Shown: positions 32,959 through 41,765 of the stretch, one piece after another
Layout: every line of letters begins with the position of its first letter
Numbering within the stretch: position 1 is the stretch's first letter
Origin: Bacillus sp. ISL-55
Lineage (GTDB): Bacteria > Bacillota > Bacilli > Bacillales > Cytobacillaceae
Assembly (NCBI RefSeq): GCF_018613155.1
Contig: NZ_JAGGQU010000011.1
Coordinates: forward strand, 31,224-95,223
Direction: 5' to 3'
DNA: 64,000 nt
The notes under the pieces: model-generated
The model's input: the letters and a program-made list of their open reading frames with translations, nothing else
Database searches by the model: none
Told to the model about the DNA's origin: nothing
Position numbers and translations under genes: made by a program

Positions 32959-32989
32959 CGTGATCACCTGCTGTGTTTTAGTTTCGATT

Positions 32990-33013
32990 ATTATCATTAT
33001 CAATAATGATAAT
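32990..33013 (-). promoter_or_regulatory. 24-bp palindrome before the regulator (Fur-box-like)
   Basis: ATTATCATTAT and ATAATGATAAT arms are symmetric apart from the centre. The sequence also contains GATAATGATAAT hexamers reminiscent of a Fur box, although the usual 7-1-7 inversion is reversed. It may be the regulator's own operator or a Fur site. Confidence 0.45.
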
Positions 33014-33078
33014 ATAATCTCTTTTAATAATAATGTCAAGACAGTCTGGAAAATAATTCTTATACGACAAAACATAAA

Positions 33079-33110
33079 AACTCCTGCCGGTCCCTTTTCC
33101 AGCAGGAGTT
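33079..33110 (-). terminator. terminator of the YidE/AspT-type gene
   Basis: AACTCCTGC and GCAGGAGTT form a 9-bp stem, followed by TTTTTA on the minus strand, 6 bases after the stop. Confidence 0.8.
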
Positions 33111-33115
33111 TATCT

Positions 33116-34714
33116 CTATAAGAAGAAAATCAGTACCTGTGAAGCTACCGCAACAGATATCAGCGCAAATGGATATGCAGCGGCATAGGCAATCGATGGG
33201 TCCTCGGAGTCCATCAGTTGATTTGTTGCTCCGAGTCCGGGTGTACTTGTCATTCCGCCGCACAATGCGCCTAATGAGTGAATGATGCTGAGTCGGAAAA
33301 GCTTTCTTGCGATTAAAAAGCCAGCTACGACTGGCAGGATTGTGATGATCGCCCCGCCGATAACAAGATTGAAACCTTCCTGCTGGATGACCTGAACAAT
33401 GCCCTTTCCTGCTGTCGTACCAGCTCCGGCAAGGAATAGGACCAGCCCGATATCGCGGATGACCTGGTTCGATGGCTGGTAATAGCGCGCATGGATCGGG
33501 CCGAGCTTACCAAAGTGACCGATGATCAAGGCGATAAACAACGGTCCGCCGGCAACGCCGAATGTAATCGTTCCGAGTTTCGGGAAATGGAACGGAATCA
33601 TTCCCGCGAGCACTCCCAGAAGCAATACTAAACTCAAAGACAGGATATGGATATTCGTTACTGTCAGTTTTTTTCTGCTAAACAGCTTTTCTACATCATC
33701 CAAACGGTCTTCACTGCTCACTAGCGTCAGGACGTCACCGCGCTCCAGACGCCATTTTGCATTCTGATTGAATTCAAAACCGCCACGTTCAATCCTCGTA
33801 ACCGTCACTCCATAAGTCCGTCTTAATTCAAGCTCCCTGATCGTCTTCCCGATCAATTCCAGTGAATCAACGGTCACCTTGCGAAGCTCCACATTATCTT
33901 GATTCTTGAAATTGGACTCGACTTCCTTGCCGATATCCTCACACAATCTCTTCAAGTCACTCGGTAGACCGACAGCAACAAGCCTGTCCCCCACCAGGAT
34001 CACCGTATCATTCAGGGCAATGATATTCCTGTCCCCTCTGATGACGCGGCTGATGACGACCGTATTGTATTTATTGAACTCCAGCTCTTTTAAGGTTCTT
34101 TTATTGATTGCTGAATTCGTGACCTCTATCGTCATAACTTCAGGAGACTCATCATTGCGCACAGGTCCCGATTTCTTTTTCAAGTCCTCTGCTAGGTCGG
34201 CCTTCAGCACGCGCGGCAAGAGCTGCACGAACAGCACAACCGCCAGCACTCCGAATGGATAGGCAATACCGTAGCCTACAGATGCGAGTGGGTCGCCTGT
34301 TGCCTGAAGTGCAGCTGCTAAACCAGGAGTACTTGTCAGCGCCCCCGTCATGATCCCGATGCTTAATGCCGGTGACAGGTTAAACAGCTTGGATACGACA
34401 ATCGTTGTAACCGATGCGACCAGGACAATCAACAAACTGATGATTCCAAAGACAATCCCGCTCGTTTTCATCATTCGGAAAAAGCGCGGTCCGGCAGACA
34501 AGCCGACGGCCACAATGAATAAGCCAAGGCCCAGCTGCTGGATGACCGGCGACACCTGATAGCCGAAATGTCCGAACACCATTGCCGCCAAAAGCACACC
34601 GGATGTCCCCAGGCTTAACCCCCGTATTTTAATTTCTCCCAGCGCCGAGCCAAGAAATAATATGACGAATAGTAAAATTAACGGTTCCTCAAGCAAACCA
34701 ATTATGCCGTCCAA
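33116..34714 (-). CDS. YidE/AspT-family transporter with two TrkA-C domains
   Basis: About 532 residues. Two membrane halves (about 1-160 and 355-530) each carry the duplicated signature GAxxxxxxSTPGLxAxxQ (TGALTSTPGLAAALQATGD and CGGMTSTPGLGATNQLMD). Between them are two TrkA-C-like domains (about 190-345). This is the aspartate-alanine antiporter/YidE layout; the substrate is unknown. TTG 34714 is chosen because GGAGGT lies 7 bases upstream; the frame opens at 34756 without a site. Confidence 0.87.
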   Translation of the reverse strand: MDGIIGLLEEPLILLFVILFLGSALGEIKIRGLSLGTSGVLLAAMVFGHFGYQVSPVIQQLGLGLFIVAVGLSAGPRFFRMMKTSGIVFGIISLLIVLVASVTTIVVSKLFNLSPALSIGIMTGALTSTPGLAAALQATGDPLASVGYGIAYPFGVLAVVLFVQLLPRVLKADLAEDLKKKSGPVRNDESPEVMTIEVTNSAINKRTLKELEFNKYNTVVISRVIRGDRNIIALNDTVILVGDRLVAVGLPSDLKRLCEDIGKEVESNFKNQDNVELRKVTVDSLELIGKTIRELELRRTYGVTVTRIERGGFEFNQNAKWRLERGDVLTLVSSEDRLDDVEKLFSRKKLTVTNIHILSLSLVLLLGVLAGMIPFHFPKLGTITFGVAGGPLFIALIIGHFGKLGPIHARYYQPSNQVIRDIGLVLFLAGAGTTAGKGIVQVIQQEGFNLVIGGAIITILPVVAGFLIARKLFRLSIIHSLGALCGGMTSTPGLGATNQLMDSEDPSIAYAAAYPFALISVAVASQVLIFFL

Positions 34715-34980
34715 AGATGATACCTCCAATGATTGCGATTGTGAAAATCTATACAAATTAGAATATCATGATGCCAAGACTATTCATAACCAGTCAGTGA
34801 CGAATTTAGTACAAAAAACACCATCGCTCTGGTGAAAACGATTTCTTCTATAATAAACCAATGCTTTTTATGCGTTTTCCTCAGAAAAGGTAACTGTAAA
34901 CGGCTTTAAACAGTAGAACACGTTATTTCAGAAGATGAACCCCAATGTATTAGCAGAAAAATCAATGCACTCTACTTTTT

Positions 34981-35088
34981 TATAGCGAAAATAAAAATAT
35001 TATAGCGAAATTTTCATTTTTATAGCGAAAAAATCGTTTTTATAGCGAATTTTTTATTTTTATAGCGACTTTTCTTTTTTTATAGCGA
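34981..35088. repeat. 20-bp periodic array, TATAGCGA core
   Basis: TATAGCGA begins at 34981, 35001, 35021, 35041, 35061 and 35081: six copies with an exact 20-base period, most preceded by TTTTT. The remaining bases vary but stay AT-rich. It lies in the 570-base gap between the transporter and the FUSC gene. The rest of that gap before 34981 shows no feature I can support. Confidence 0.9.
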
Positions 35089-35156
35089 ACTGGAAAAAAT
35101 CATTCTTTTTTACCAATTGAAAAGGAGGTCCATCACTGAGTATTTTCATATCTTCC

Positions 35157-35254
35157 AAACCTGTCTGAAGTCGAGCCAAGTTCGGACAGCTTTTCTGCTT
35201 TTTCCACCAAACCTGTCTGAAGATGTTCTCCTTTTCTTTCAAACCCGTTCGCAG
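35157..35254. repeat. alternating-orientation repeat, AAACCTGTCTGAAG core
   Basis: AAACCTGTCTGAAG starts at 35157 and 35209, 52 bases apart. A degenerate inverted copy (GTTCGGACAGCTTTT) lies between them near 35180. A diverged forward copy (AAACCCGTTCGCAG) is at 35241. The 52-base spacing with an inverted copy midway is the same architecture as the array at 26263, with a different core. Confidence 0.65.
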
Positions 35255-35274
35255 TTTTACCTACAAACGAAAAA

Positions 35275-35293
35275 AAGCCCCTATCAGGAGCTT
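35275..35293 (-). terminator. terminator of the FUSC gene
   Basis: AAGCTCCT and AGGGGCTT pair with one mismatch around a 3-base loop. On the minus strand seven or more T follow. The hairpin overlaps the gene's stop codon. Confidence 0.65.
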
Positions 35294-36342
35294 ATATCCA
35301 GTGACTTTTCAAGCAACCTTTGATGCCTGATTTCAAATTTGTGAATGTGATTCAACTCTTCTAGCAGGTCATGAATCGAGACCAGCTCGTAATAGATAAC
35401 CGTTTCTTCAGAGAACCGGTGGGAGTAAGCTTCCCGCCCATCTACCTCTTGCCGCAATAAATCCAGCAGTTCTTTTACAATAGCATCGTGGGATTCATCC
35501 ATCGCAAAATCGGGATGGTGGAACGCGGATTTGATTGATTTTACCATGGCTTCGACTATCTGCGCTTTTTCTTCGGCCAGGTGCATCGAGGGGAGCGAAA
35601 CGAGATTTCCGACGTGATAATGGACTTGCCTCAAGATCGTCACCTTCTTGAATTCATAATGGATATTCCGCATATCCTTCCGGTCGAATTGATGCAGCTT
35701 CCATTCCTTCTTTTGGTGCTTGCATAGTGTTTCAATACCTTCTATTTCTTTCAGGATCCTTTGAAAATCCGTCCTTGTTTCCCGGTTCAACGGCTGATGC
35801 CTTGTGATTTCCGTTCCCCTGCCTTCTATCAGGTCACCGGTTTCCACAATCAATTGCTGGATTTTTGTCTTGATCGATTTTGAATAATCAGGACGGATCA
35901 CGAGCAGGTTCACCAGGGTCGACACGGTTAGCCCGGTCAAAGTCGTTCCTAGACGGATGAAAAAGTTTGACAAATAGTGATCCTGGACAGTCGAAATCAT
36001 CGCCACTCCCGTCAGGACCGCTACCAGCGCCCCATCCTGGAGGTGAAGCCTGTGGCAGGCAATGATGGTTGCTACGGCAACGAGCATATAGGTTAGCGGG
36101 CTGTCTCCAAACGCAAAGTTGAAGACAACGGAAAAAGCAGCTCCAATCGCCGATGCTGGAAATCGTACATATGCTTTTTTTATCGAATCAGCCGCGGTGG
36201 GTTCAATCGTCACAATTGCTGTGATCACGGCGAACATCGGCGGCCAGCCTAGCAGCTCGCAGATCAATGCCGTAATAAATACAGCAATCCCCGTCTTAAG
36301 AACCCTTCCTCCGACAAAATTGAATTTTTTCAGTATAGCCAT
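35284..36342 (-). CDS. aromatic acid exporter/FUSC-family membrane protein
   Basis: A 352-residue protein. Residues 1-140 have about five to six helices (KTGIAVFITALICELLGWPPMFAVITAIVTIEPTAADS...). A long helical cytoplasmic domain with an ArAE_1-C pattern follows (about 150-350). Homologues are annotated as aromatic acid exporters, but no substrate is proven. Single gene with GAGGAATG ahead of the ATG. Confidence 0.83.
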   Translation of the reverse strand: MAILKKFNFVGGRVLKTGIAVFITALICELLGWPPMFAVITAIVTIEPTAADSIKKAYVRFPASAIGAAFSVVFNFAFGDSPLTYMLVAVATIIACHRLHLQDGALVAVLTGVAMISTVQDHYLSNFFIRLGTTLTGLTVSTLVNLLVIRPDYSKSIKTKIQQLIVETGDLIEGRGTEITRHQPLNRETRTDFQRILKEIEGIETLCKHQKKEWKLHQFDRKDMRNIHYEFKKVTILRQVHYHVGNLVSLPSMHLAEEKAQIVEAMVKSIKSAFHHPDFAMDESHDAIVKELLDLLRQEVDGREAYSHRFSEETVIYYELVSIHDLLEELNHIHKFEIRHQRLLEKSLDISS

Positions 36343-36401
36343 TTTGCATTCCTCATTTAAAATACGCTTACTTTCATTATACCGTATGGGAACCAGATAC
36401 G

Positions 36402-36428
36402 AAAAAAGAGCCCCTAATAATAGGGACT
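36402..36428 (-). terminator. terminator of the gntR-ABC operon
   Basis: GAGTCCCTA and TAGGGGCTC pair around a 4-base loop with one mismatch, followed by TTTTTT on the minus strand. Confidence 0.8.
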
Positions 36429-36434
36429 CCTGAA

Positions 36435-37124
36435 TTAGTTGATCACATATCCGTCTCCGGTGACCTCAGTATCAGCCGGGACCTTGATATAGATGAATTC
36501 CATTCCTTGCATCATCCCATATCCGCTGTCGAATTGCACTCCGTCTTCAGTGAATTGGGTAAATGGAAATGCATATTTGTATTTAACAAGCTTGATATTC
36601 ACATGTTCAGGCGGATAGATTTTCAGAGTAGATTCACTTAGTTGTATCTCTGGTGATTTAAAGCGGTCGGTTATATCAATATTGTCCATATAGGAATAAG
36701 TGGAGTAATGGGTCACCTCTACTTTTCCGTCAAGAGATTCATCCTTTTCGACGAAGATCATTACATTCTGACCCATAAATTTTATGTCCAGAAGCTTATC
36801 TTTGAGCGGAAAATCCCAAGATTCTTTTTTTGTAAGTCCTTCCGCCTCTTCGATCCTTCCAGATTCGACTACAGAATAAATATCGCTATTCAACCTATCG
36901 TTTTCCTCAATCTCTTTATCAGTCAGATATTCAGCTTCCAATGTATCTTCCACAGGCACCATGAATGATAGAATCCCCGCCGCCAGCAGGATAATGAGGT
37001 AGCCTGCAAAAACCTTTGTGATGCCGCTTCCGCTCATGAACCTGGCACCGAAGAATCTATTTGAAAAACTCCCGAAACTGACCATCAGCAAGATAATAAA
37101 GAATAACAGAAAGATCAAACTCAT
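36435..37124 (-). CDS. membrane-anchored protein of the ABC operon, unknown family
   Basis: A 229-residue protein. Two N-terminal helices (about residues 1-18 and 35-55) precede an extracytoplasmic or cytoplasmic beta-rich domain that shows no familiar motif. Its ATG overlaps the stop of the upstream permease gene by 4 bases. It is the last gene of the gntR-ATPase-permease operon and is probably an accessory of that transporter. Confidence 0.65.
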   Translation of the reverse strand: MSLIFLLFFIILLMVSFGSFSNRFFGARFMSGSGITKVFAGYLIILLAAGILSFMVPVEDTLEAEYLTDKEIEENDRLNSDIYSVVESGRIEEAEGLTKKESWDFPLKDKLLDIKFMGQNVMIFVEKDESLDGKVEVTHYSTYSYMDNIDITDRFKSPEIQLSESTLKIYPPEHVNIKLVKYKYAFPFTQFTEDGVQFDSGYGMMQGMEFIYIKVPADTEVTGDGYVIN

Positions 37125-37870
37125 TTCCTCACCTCCAGGCTGTTAGAGATCCAAACTGATACTGCATAAGCAAGCGCGGATGTGAGAAGCGCTTTTAACA
37201 AGAACAGCAGAAAGGAGGTTTCTCTCACAAAAATTTGCCCGATATCAATCACAAAGGTAGACTCGCTTGCCAGGAACACATTTAAAAACAAACTTCCAAA
37301 AAAGAGCGCAGGAAGGATGATGATAAAAGCCTTGCTCCTCTGGACCAGCATCCCAACCAGGTAGCCAAGTGCCGTGAACAGGAACAGATAAAGGATTGTA
37401 GCAGCAAGGCCTTCTGCCATTTGCGGCATTGTCATGGGCTGGCTTTCGATGAATTCCCGATTCTTCAGGAATAAAAACGACAGCTTCAACGATTGGCTTG
37501 CGAGCACAAACGTAACTCCGCCGATGACACTTGCCCATCCAAGGAACAGGATATTCGATAAATGACTGCTCAGCCTGTTGGCCACAAACGAGTAGTCATC
37601 AAAACGATAAGCCTGGGTGGTGACGACGATTGCTGAGATGAAAGCCCATATCATCATAAAAGCGAGGATGATATTGCCAGAATAATAGTTTATATCATAG
37701 CTGAAAGTTTCCGATCCTCCGCCACCGCCTCCTTCTCCTCCAAGCGAAAAAAGAATCCCGATAATTTGCAGCATCATCAGCGACGTGAACATCCCACGGT
37801 AAGATTTCAGTTTAAACCGAAGCTGCTTTTTCACAACATCCCAAAGGCTAACCTTTGTTAAATACATCAT
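37121..37870 (-). CDS. ABC transporter permease subunit
   Basis: A 249-residue integral membrane protein with about six helices, beginning MMYLTKVSLWDVVKKQLRFKLKSYRGMFTSLM. It contains a Gly-rich loop (GGEGGGGGGSE) after helix 1. It starts inside the 3' end of the ATPase gene. By context it is the membrane partner of the ATPase, as in the YtrABCD-type operons of Bacillus. Confidence 0.75.
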   Translation of the reverse strand: MMYLTKVSLWDVVKKQLRFKLKSYRGMFTSLMMLQIIGILFSLGGEGGGGGGSETFSYDINYYSGNIILAFMMIWAFISAIVVTTQAYRFDDYSFVANRLSSHLSNILFLGWASVIGGVTFVLASQSLKLSFLFLKNREFIESQPMTMPQMAEGLAATILYLFLFTALGYLVGMLVQRSKAFIIILPALFFGSLFLNVFLASESTFVIDIGQIFVRETSFLLFLLKALLTSALAYAVSVWISNSLEVRK

Positions 37871-38753
37871 CAATCCCGCCTTTCTCCTGGCTCGTCAAGT
37901 ACAGACAGAGGTCTTCGTTTGAAATCGTTGAGAATTCCAGGCTGTTTTTCATCGCTGAAGCAATCTGGTCATCGGATAAATCATTACGGATTACCGCATA
38001 TAACCTTCCGAATTCGGTAGTACTTTTATGAAACACCTCATGGCCTCGCAGCCAGTTCTTAATCGCCTCTTCCTTCCCGCTGACCACCACCGCATACTCG
38101 CGCAATTCTTCAATCGGCATATGCAAAAATTGCTTCCCGTCTTTTAAGAGTAATATGTCTTCAAGAATGTCCTCTACCTCGTTCAGGTGATGGCTTGAGA
38201 TGATGATCGTACGGGGATTCGCGATATAGTCCTTCAAGAGCGCCCTGTAAAAATCTTTTCTTACTCCCGCATCCATCCCATTTGTCGGTTCATCGAAGAT
38301 CGTCAGCGGGCATCGTGCCGCCAGTCCTATAATTGCGTTGAATGTATTCTTCATCCCTTTTGATAATCCGTCATGATTCTGCTTCGGATTCAGGCCAAAA
38401 TAATCAAACAGATTACGCGCAAGCTTCATATCCCAGTTATGATAAAAATCGGCTGCTGATTCCAGCAGTTCCCCGAGATCTAATGCCGCTGGCAAATTCA
38501 TGTCATTATCTATCATGATCATGTTGGCAGATACCGTTAGATTATTGAATGGATTCTCCCCAAACACTCTGATCTCGCCTGAACTCTCACGCATGAAACC
38601 GGCGGCGATTTTCAGCATCGTCGTCTTCCCGGCACCATTCCTGCCAATCAGGCCGGTAATCTTATTTTCACCGAGGGTAAACGAAAGGTTATCCAAAGCT
38701 TTTTTCTTCCCATATATTTTTGTTACATTTTCGAACTCCAGCACACTCATCAT
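37848..38753 (-). CDS. ABC transporter ATP-binding protein (YtrB-like)
   Basis: A 301-residue ATPase. Walker A is GRNGAGKTT, a degenerate signature LSKGMKNTFN replaces LSGGQ, and Walker B is LTIFDEPTNGMD; the switch His lies in IISSHHLNEVE. The start overlaps the gntR stop by 4 bases. The short C-terminal domain and GntR neighbour resemble the ytr system, which is induced by cell-wall antibiotics (inference). Confidence 0.92.
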   Translation of the reverse strand: MMSVLEFENVTKIYGKKKALDNLSFTLGENKITGLIGRNGAGKTTMLKIAAGFMRESSGEIRVFGENPFNNLTVSANMIMIDNDMNLPAALDLGELLESAADFYHNWDMKLARNLFDYFGLNPKQNHDGLSKGMKNTFNAIIGLAARCPLTIFDEPTNGMDAGVRKDFYRALLKDYIANPRTIIISSHHLNEVEDILEDILLLKDGKQFLHMPIEELREYAVVVSGKEEAIKNWLRGHEVFHKSTTEFGRLYAVIRNDLSDDQIASAMKNSLEFSTISNEDLCLYLTSQEKGGIDDVFNKG

Positions 38754-39139
38754 GAATCCCCCTTCATATCCCGTTTGGCTTCCTGGATCATCTGTATCAA
38801 TTCCTCTTCCGTCACCTGGAGGTGCTCCGCCTCCCGCACCAACTCAGCCACCAATGACTTCAATGTCTGGTTCCTCCGTTTCGCCGTGATTATCTTCTTC
38901 GCATCCTCCGCTACAAACATCCCGAGACCGCGCTTTTTATATAGAATGTTTTCATCTGCCAAAATATTCAACCCTTTTGCCGCTGTCGCTGGATTGATAT
39001 TCAGCATTTCTGCAAGCTGATATTGTGAATAAACCTTCTCATCCTTCTTGATACTCTCGCTGAGAATCTCCGTTTCCAGCCACTCAGCAATCTGGACGTA
39101 AATCGGCTTCATGCTATCTGAATTAAGAATCAACCCCAC
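38750..39139 (-). CDS. GntR-family regulator (YtrA-like)
   Basis: A 129-residue protein with a GntR winged helix in residues 10-75 (PIYVQIAEWLETEILSESIKKDEKVYSQYQLAEMLNINPATAAKGLNILADENILYKKRGLGMFV). Its helical tail is too short for a ligand domain, as in the YtrA subfamily. It heads the operon and probably represses it. Two TTACAACAGTAATG/CATTACTG-type half-sites occur upstream at about 39150-39185. Confidence 0.92.
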   Translation of the reverse strand: MGLILNSDSMKPIYVQIAEWLETEILSESIKKDEKVYSQYQLAEMLNINPATAAKGLNILADENILYKKRGLGMFVAEDAKKIITAKRRNQTLKSLVAELVREAEHLQVTEEELIQMIQEAKRDMKGDS

Positions 39140-39401
39140 ACCTCCTCTAACAGGTTACATAGTGCATTACTGTTGTAATGTACTATATTATATCTTATGC
39201 AAGATGACAAGGGATATTTAACCAATTTCAAGAAATTTTTCAGATGAGGACTTAATTGGGTGAATAAATGAAGCCGGTAGAAATGGGTAAGATCCTTCCG
39301 CCAACAAAAAGCTGGTTAAATGAATGCTGGTTAATCCATTAAGGGTGGTAATTAAGGGAATTAGTTGACGTTCCCCCTCCTATTTCAACGGCCTACGGGT
39401 T

Positions 39402-39513
39402 ATTGCACCGATAACTGCGATAATTGCACGTTCAATCCGGATTATTGCACGGATATTCGGCGTAATTGCACGGCCATAGAGATTAATTGCACCGTTTAGT
39501 AAGATAATTGCAC
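39402..39513. repeat. 21-bp periodic array, ATTGCAC core
   Basis: ATTGCAC begins at 39402, 39423, 39444, 39465, 39486 and 39507: six copies with an exact 21-base period, mostly within TAATTGCACG. The other positions are variable. The core is the reverse complement of the one in the array at 23346. It occupies the centre of a 450-base gap downstream of the 71-residue protein gene and upstream of gntR; no gene is seen in the rest of the gap. Confidence 0.92.
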
Positions 39514-39553
39514 ATTCATCCTAAATTTGGATAAAATGATGACCTCTCCCACA

Positions 39554-39585
39554 TAAAAAAACCCCCCTCGCATTTCACGAGAGGG
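39554..39585 (-). terminator. terminator of the 71-residue protein gene
   Basis: CCCTCTCG and CGAGGGGG pair around a 7-base loop. On the minus strand GTTTTTTT follows. Confidence 0.82.
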
Positions 39586-39591
39586 TAAATA

Positions 39592-39807
39592 CTATAAAAC
39601 TTTTTTGTCCAATGGACTTTCGAGCTTCATAAGTTCAAGCTTCATTTTTTCTGTTTCAATCAAATAGTTTTCATGTTTCAGTCTTTCGAGCTCGATTTCG
39701 TCTTTAATCATACTGTGCTTGATTTTGGCTACTCTTTGATAATGGCTGGTTACGATGGCGACAAGCGGAATCGAGAATACCATTATGATCGTTATCGTTC
39801 CTGTCAT
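39592..39807 (-). CDS. small membrane-anchored coiled-coil protein, unknown
   Basis: A 71-residue protein with one N-terminal helix (about residues 3-20, TITIIMVFSIPLVAIVTSHYQ). A charged heptad-like stretch follows (KDEIELERLKHENYLIETEKMKLELMKLES). It has its own promoter region and a terminator. I do not recognise the family, but the layout suggests a small membrane scaffold or stress protein. Confidence 0.7.
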   Translation of the reverse strand: MTGTITIIMVFSIPLVAIVTSHYQRVAKIKHSMIKDEIELERLKHENYLIETEKMKLELMKLESPLDKKVL

Positions 39808-39875
39808 GGAACTTCACTCCAAATCTATCATGATTTTACTTATATCATAGCAAAAACAGGAAAAATAAACCAACC

Positions 39876-41597
39876 CTAAATAGAAGTTTCAAACTGGACT
39901 TTATGCAGGTTGGCGAAGATGCCTCCCTTTTCAATCAGCTCATCATGGCTGCCTTCTTCGGCAATTCCATCCTCAGTCACGACGACAATCCTGTCAGCGC
40001 TTCGGATGGTTGCCAGCCTGTGTGCGATGACTAGCGTTGTCCGGTTCTTGGATAATTCCCCTAGCGCTTTCTGGATGATTCTTTCCGTCTCGGTATCCAG
40101 TGCAGAGGTGGCTTCATCCAGTATCAGGATTGGAGGATTTTTCAGGAACATCCTCGCAATCGCAATCCGCTGTTTCTGTCCGCCCGACAGCTTCAGACCG
40201 CGTTCGCCGATCTGCGTTTCATAGCCATCAGGCAGGGCCGCGATAAAATCTTCCAAGTGGGCTTGTTTAGCGGCTCTGACGATATCCTCATGTGTTGCCC
40301 CGAGTGAACCGTAGGCAATATTCTCACGCAGCGTTCCTGTAAAAAGAAATACATCCTGCTGGACGATCCCGATTTGCGAGCGCAGTGATTTCTTCGTCAT
40401 CTCGCGGATATCGATGCCATCGATTGTGATACTGCCGCTGTTCACATCGTAAAAACGAGGAATCAATGAGCAAATCGTCGTCTTCCCTGCACCTGAAGGT
40501 CCAACGAACGCGACCGTTTCCCCATGAGGAATTTTCAAATTGATTGCTTCCAAGACAGGTTTATTTTCATCATAACTGAACGTAACATCTCTGAATTCGA
40601 TATCACCTTTCAAACTAGCGATCTCAATCGCATCTTCCCGGTCCACAACATCAGGACTCTGGTCCATCAGCTCGGTAAACCGTTTGAAACCTGCCATCCC
40701 TTTCGGATACAACTCGAGAATTGCACTGATTTTATCAATCGGCTTGAAAAGTACGTTCACATACAGGACGAATCCGACCAGTTCTCCATAACTCAAACTG
40801 CCGCTAAAGCTTAGCCACGCCCCATACACCAGGACTACAAGGATAATCAGCCTTGTCAGCATATAAATGCCAGATGAACTGAAGGACATCACCTTATAGG
40901 CAGTCAATTTAGCACGACGGAACTTGCGGTTATTCTTTGTGAATCTCTCAATCTCAAAATCTTCATTCGTAAAAGACTGGACCACCCTGATACCGGAAAC
41001 GCTGTCCTCCACCCTGGCATTCACATCGGCAATATCTGTGTACATGTTTTTCCATGCCGCATTCATCTTCAGGTTGGAATAGGTAATCAGCCAAATCAGG
41101 AATGGCACGATGATCATCGTAGTCAATGCCAGATTGACGTTGATACTCAACATGATCCAGAACGCGCCGACAAATGTCATCACCGCAATGAACAAATCCT
41201 CCGGTCCGTGGTGTGCAAGCTCGCCCAAATCAAAAAGATCATTGGTGATGCGGCTCATGATGTGCCCGGTCTTCGTATTATCGAAAAAGCGGAACGATTG
41301 CTTCTGCACATGCTGAAACAGCTGCTGTCTCATGTCTGTTTCAATATTGATTCCCAGCTTATGGCCCCAATAGTTCACGATGAATTGCAGCAATGTGCTG
41401 ATTATGTACAGCAGCAGCAGCCCAATGCTTACACTGACAATCATATTCCAGTTCCCGCCAGGCAATAACGTATCAATAAACCATTGCACAGCTAGAGGAA
41501 AAGCCAGCTCCAACAGAGCAACGATTACCGCACTGCTGAAGTCAATGATGAATAACCGCCGATGAGGGCGGTAATAAGTAAAGAATCTCCGTATCAT
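39876..41597 (-). CDS. ABC exporter (fused permease-ATPase)
   Basis: A 573-residue half-transporter. Residues 1-310 are a six-helix type 1 exporter membrane domain. Residues 330-570 are the ATPase with Walker A GPSGAGKTT, Q-loop IGIVQQDVFLF, signature LSGGQKQR, Walker B ILILDEATSALD and switch His in VIAHRLAT. It probably works as a homodimer exporting a lipid, peptide or drug; the substrate is unknown. Confidence 0.93.
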   Translation of the reverse strand: MIRRFFTYYRPHRRLFIIDFSSAVIVALLELAFPLAVQWFIDTLLPGGNWNMIVSVSIGLLLLYIISTLLQFIVNYWGHKLGINIETDMRQQLFQHVQKQSFRFFDNTKTGHIMSRITNDLFDLGELAHHGPEDLFIAVMTFVGAFWIMLSINVNLALTTMIIVPFLIWLITYSNLKMNAAWKNMYTDIADVNARVEDSVSGIRVVQSFTNEDFEIERFTKNNRKFRRAKLTAYKVMSFSSSGIYMLTRLIILVVLVYGAWLSFSGSLSYGELVGFVLYVNVLFKPIDKISAILELYPKGMAGFKRFTELMDQSPDVVDREDAIEIASLKGDIEFRDVTFSYDENKPVLEAINLKIPHGETVAFVGPSGAGKTTICSLIPRFYDVNSGSITIDGIDIREMTKKSLRSQIGIVQQDVFLFTGTLRENIAYGSLGATHEDIVRAAKQAHLEDFIAALPDGYETQIGERGLKLSGGQKQRIAIARMFLKNPPILILDEATSALDTETERIIQKALGELSKNRTTLVIAHRLATIRSADRIVVVTEDGIAEEGSHDELIEKGGIFANLHKVQFETSI

Positions 41598-41765
41598 TTT
41601 CCTATCTCCTTTTACATCTTCAAGTGATTATATGCCAAGGAGTGACACTATTTCAATAATTTTGAAAAAATTAACCAGGTGGATATTTTTTCAATACACG
41701 GTTATTTTTACTAAATATTGGACAGTTTATAGAAGAATCGAACTGCAAATGAGGTGAATACATAA

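Noticed and set aside
35060..35242. 60-codon minus-strand ORF
   Set aside because: It is made up of the periodic TATAGCGA array and the AAACCTGTCTGAAG repeats, so the open frame is a by-product of repeats.
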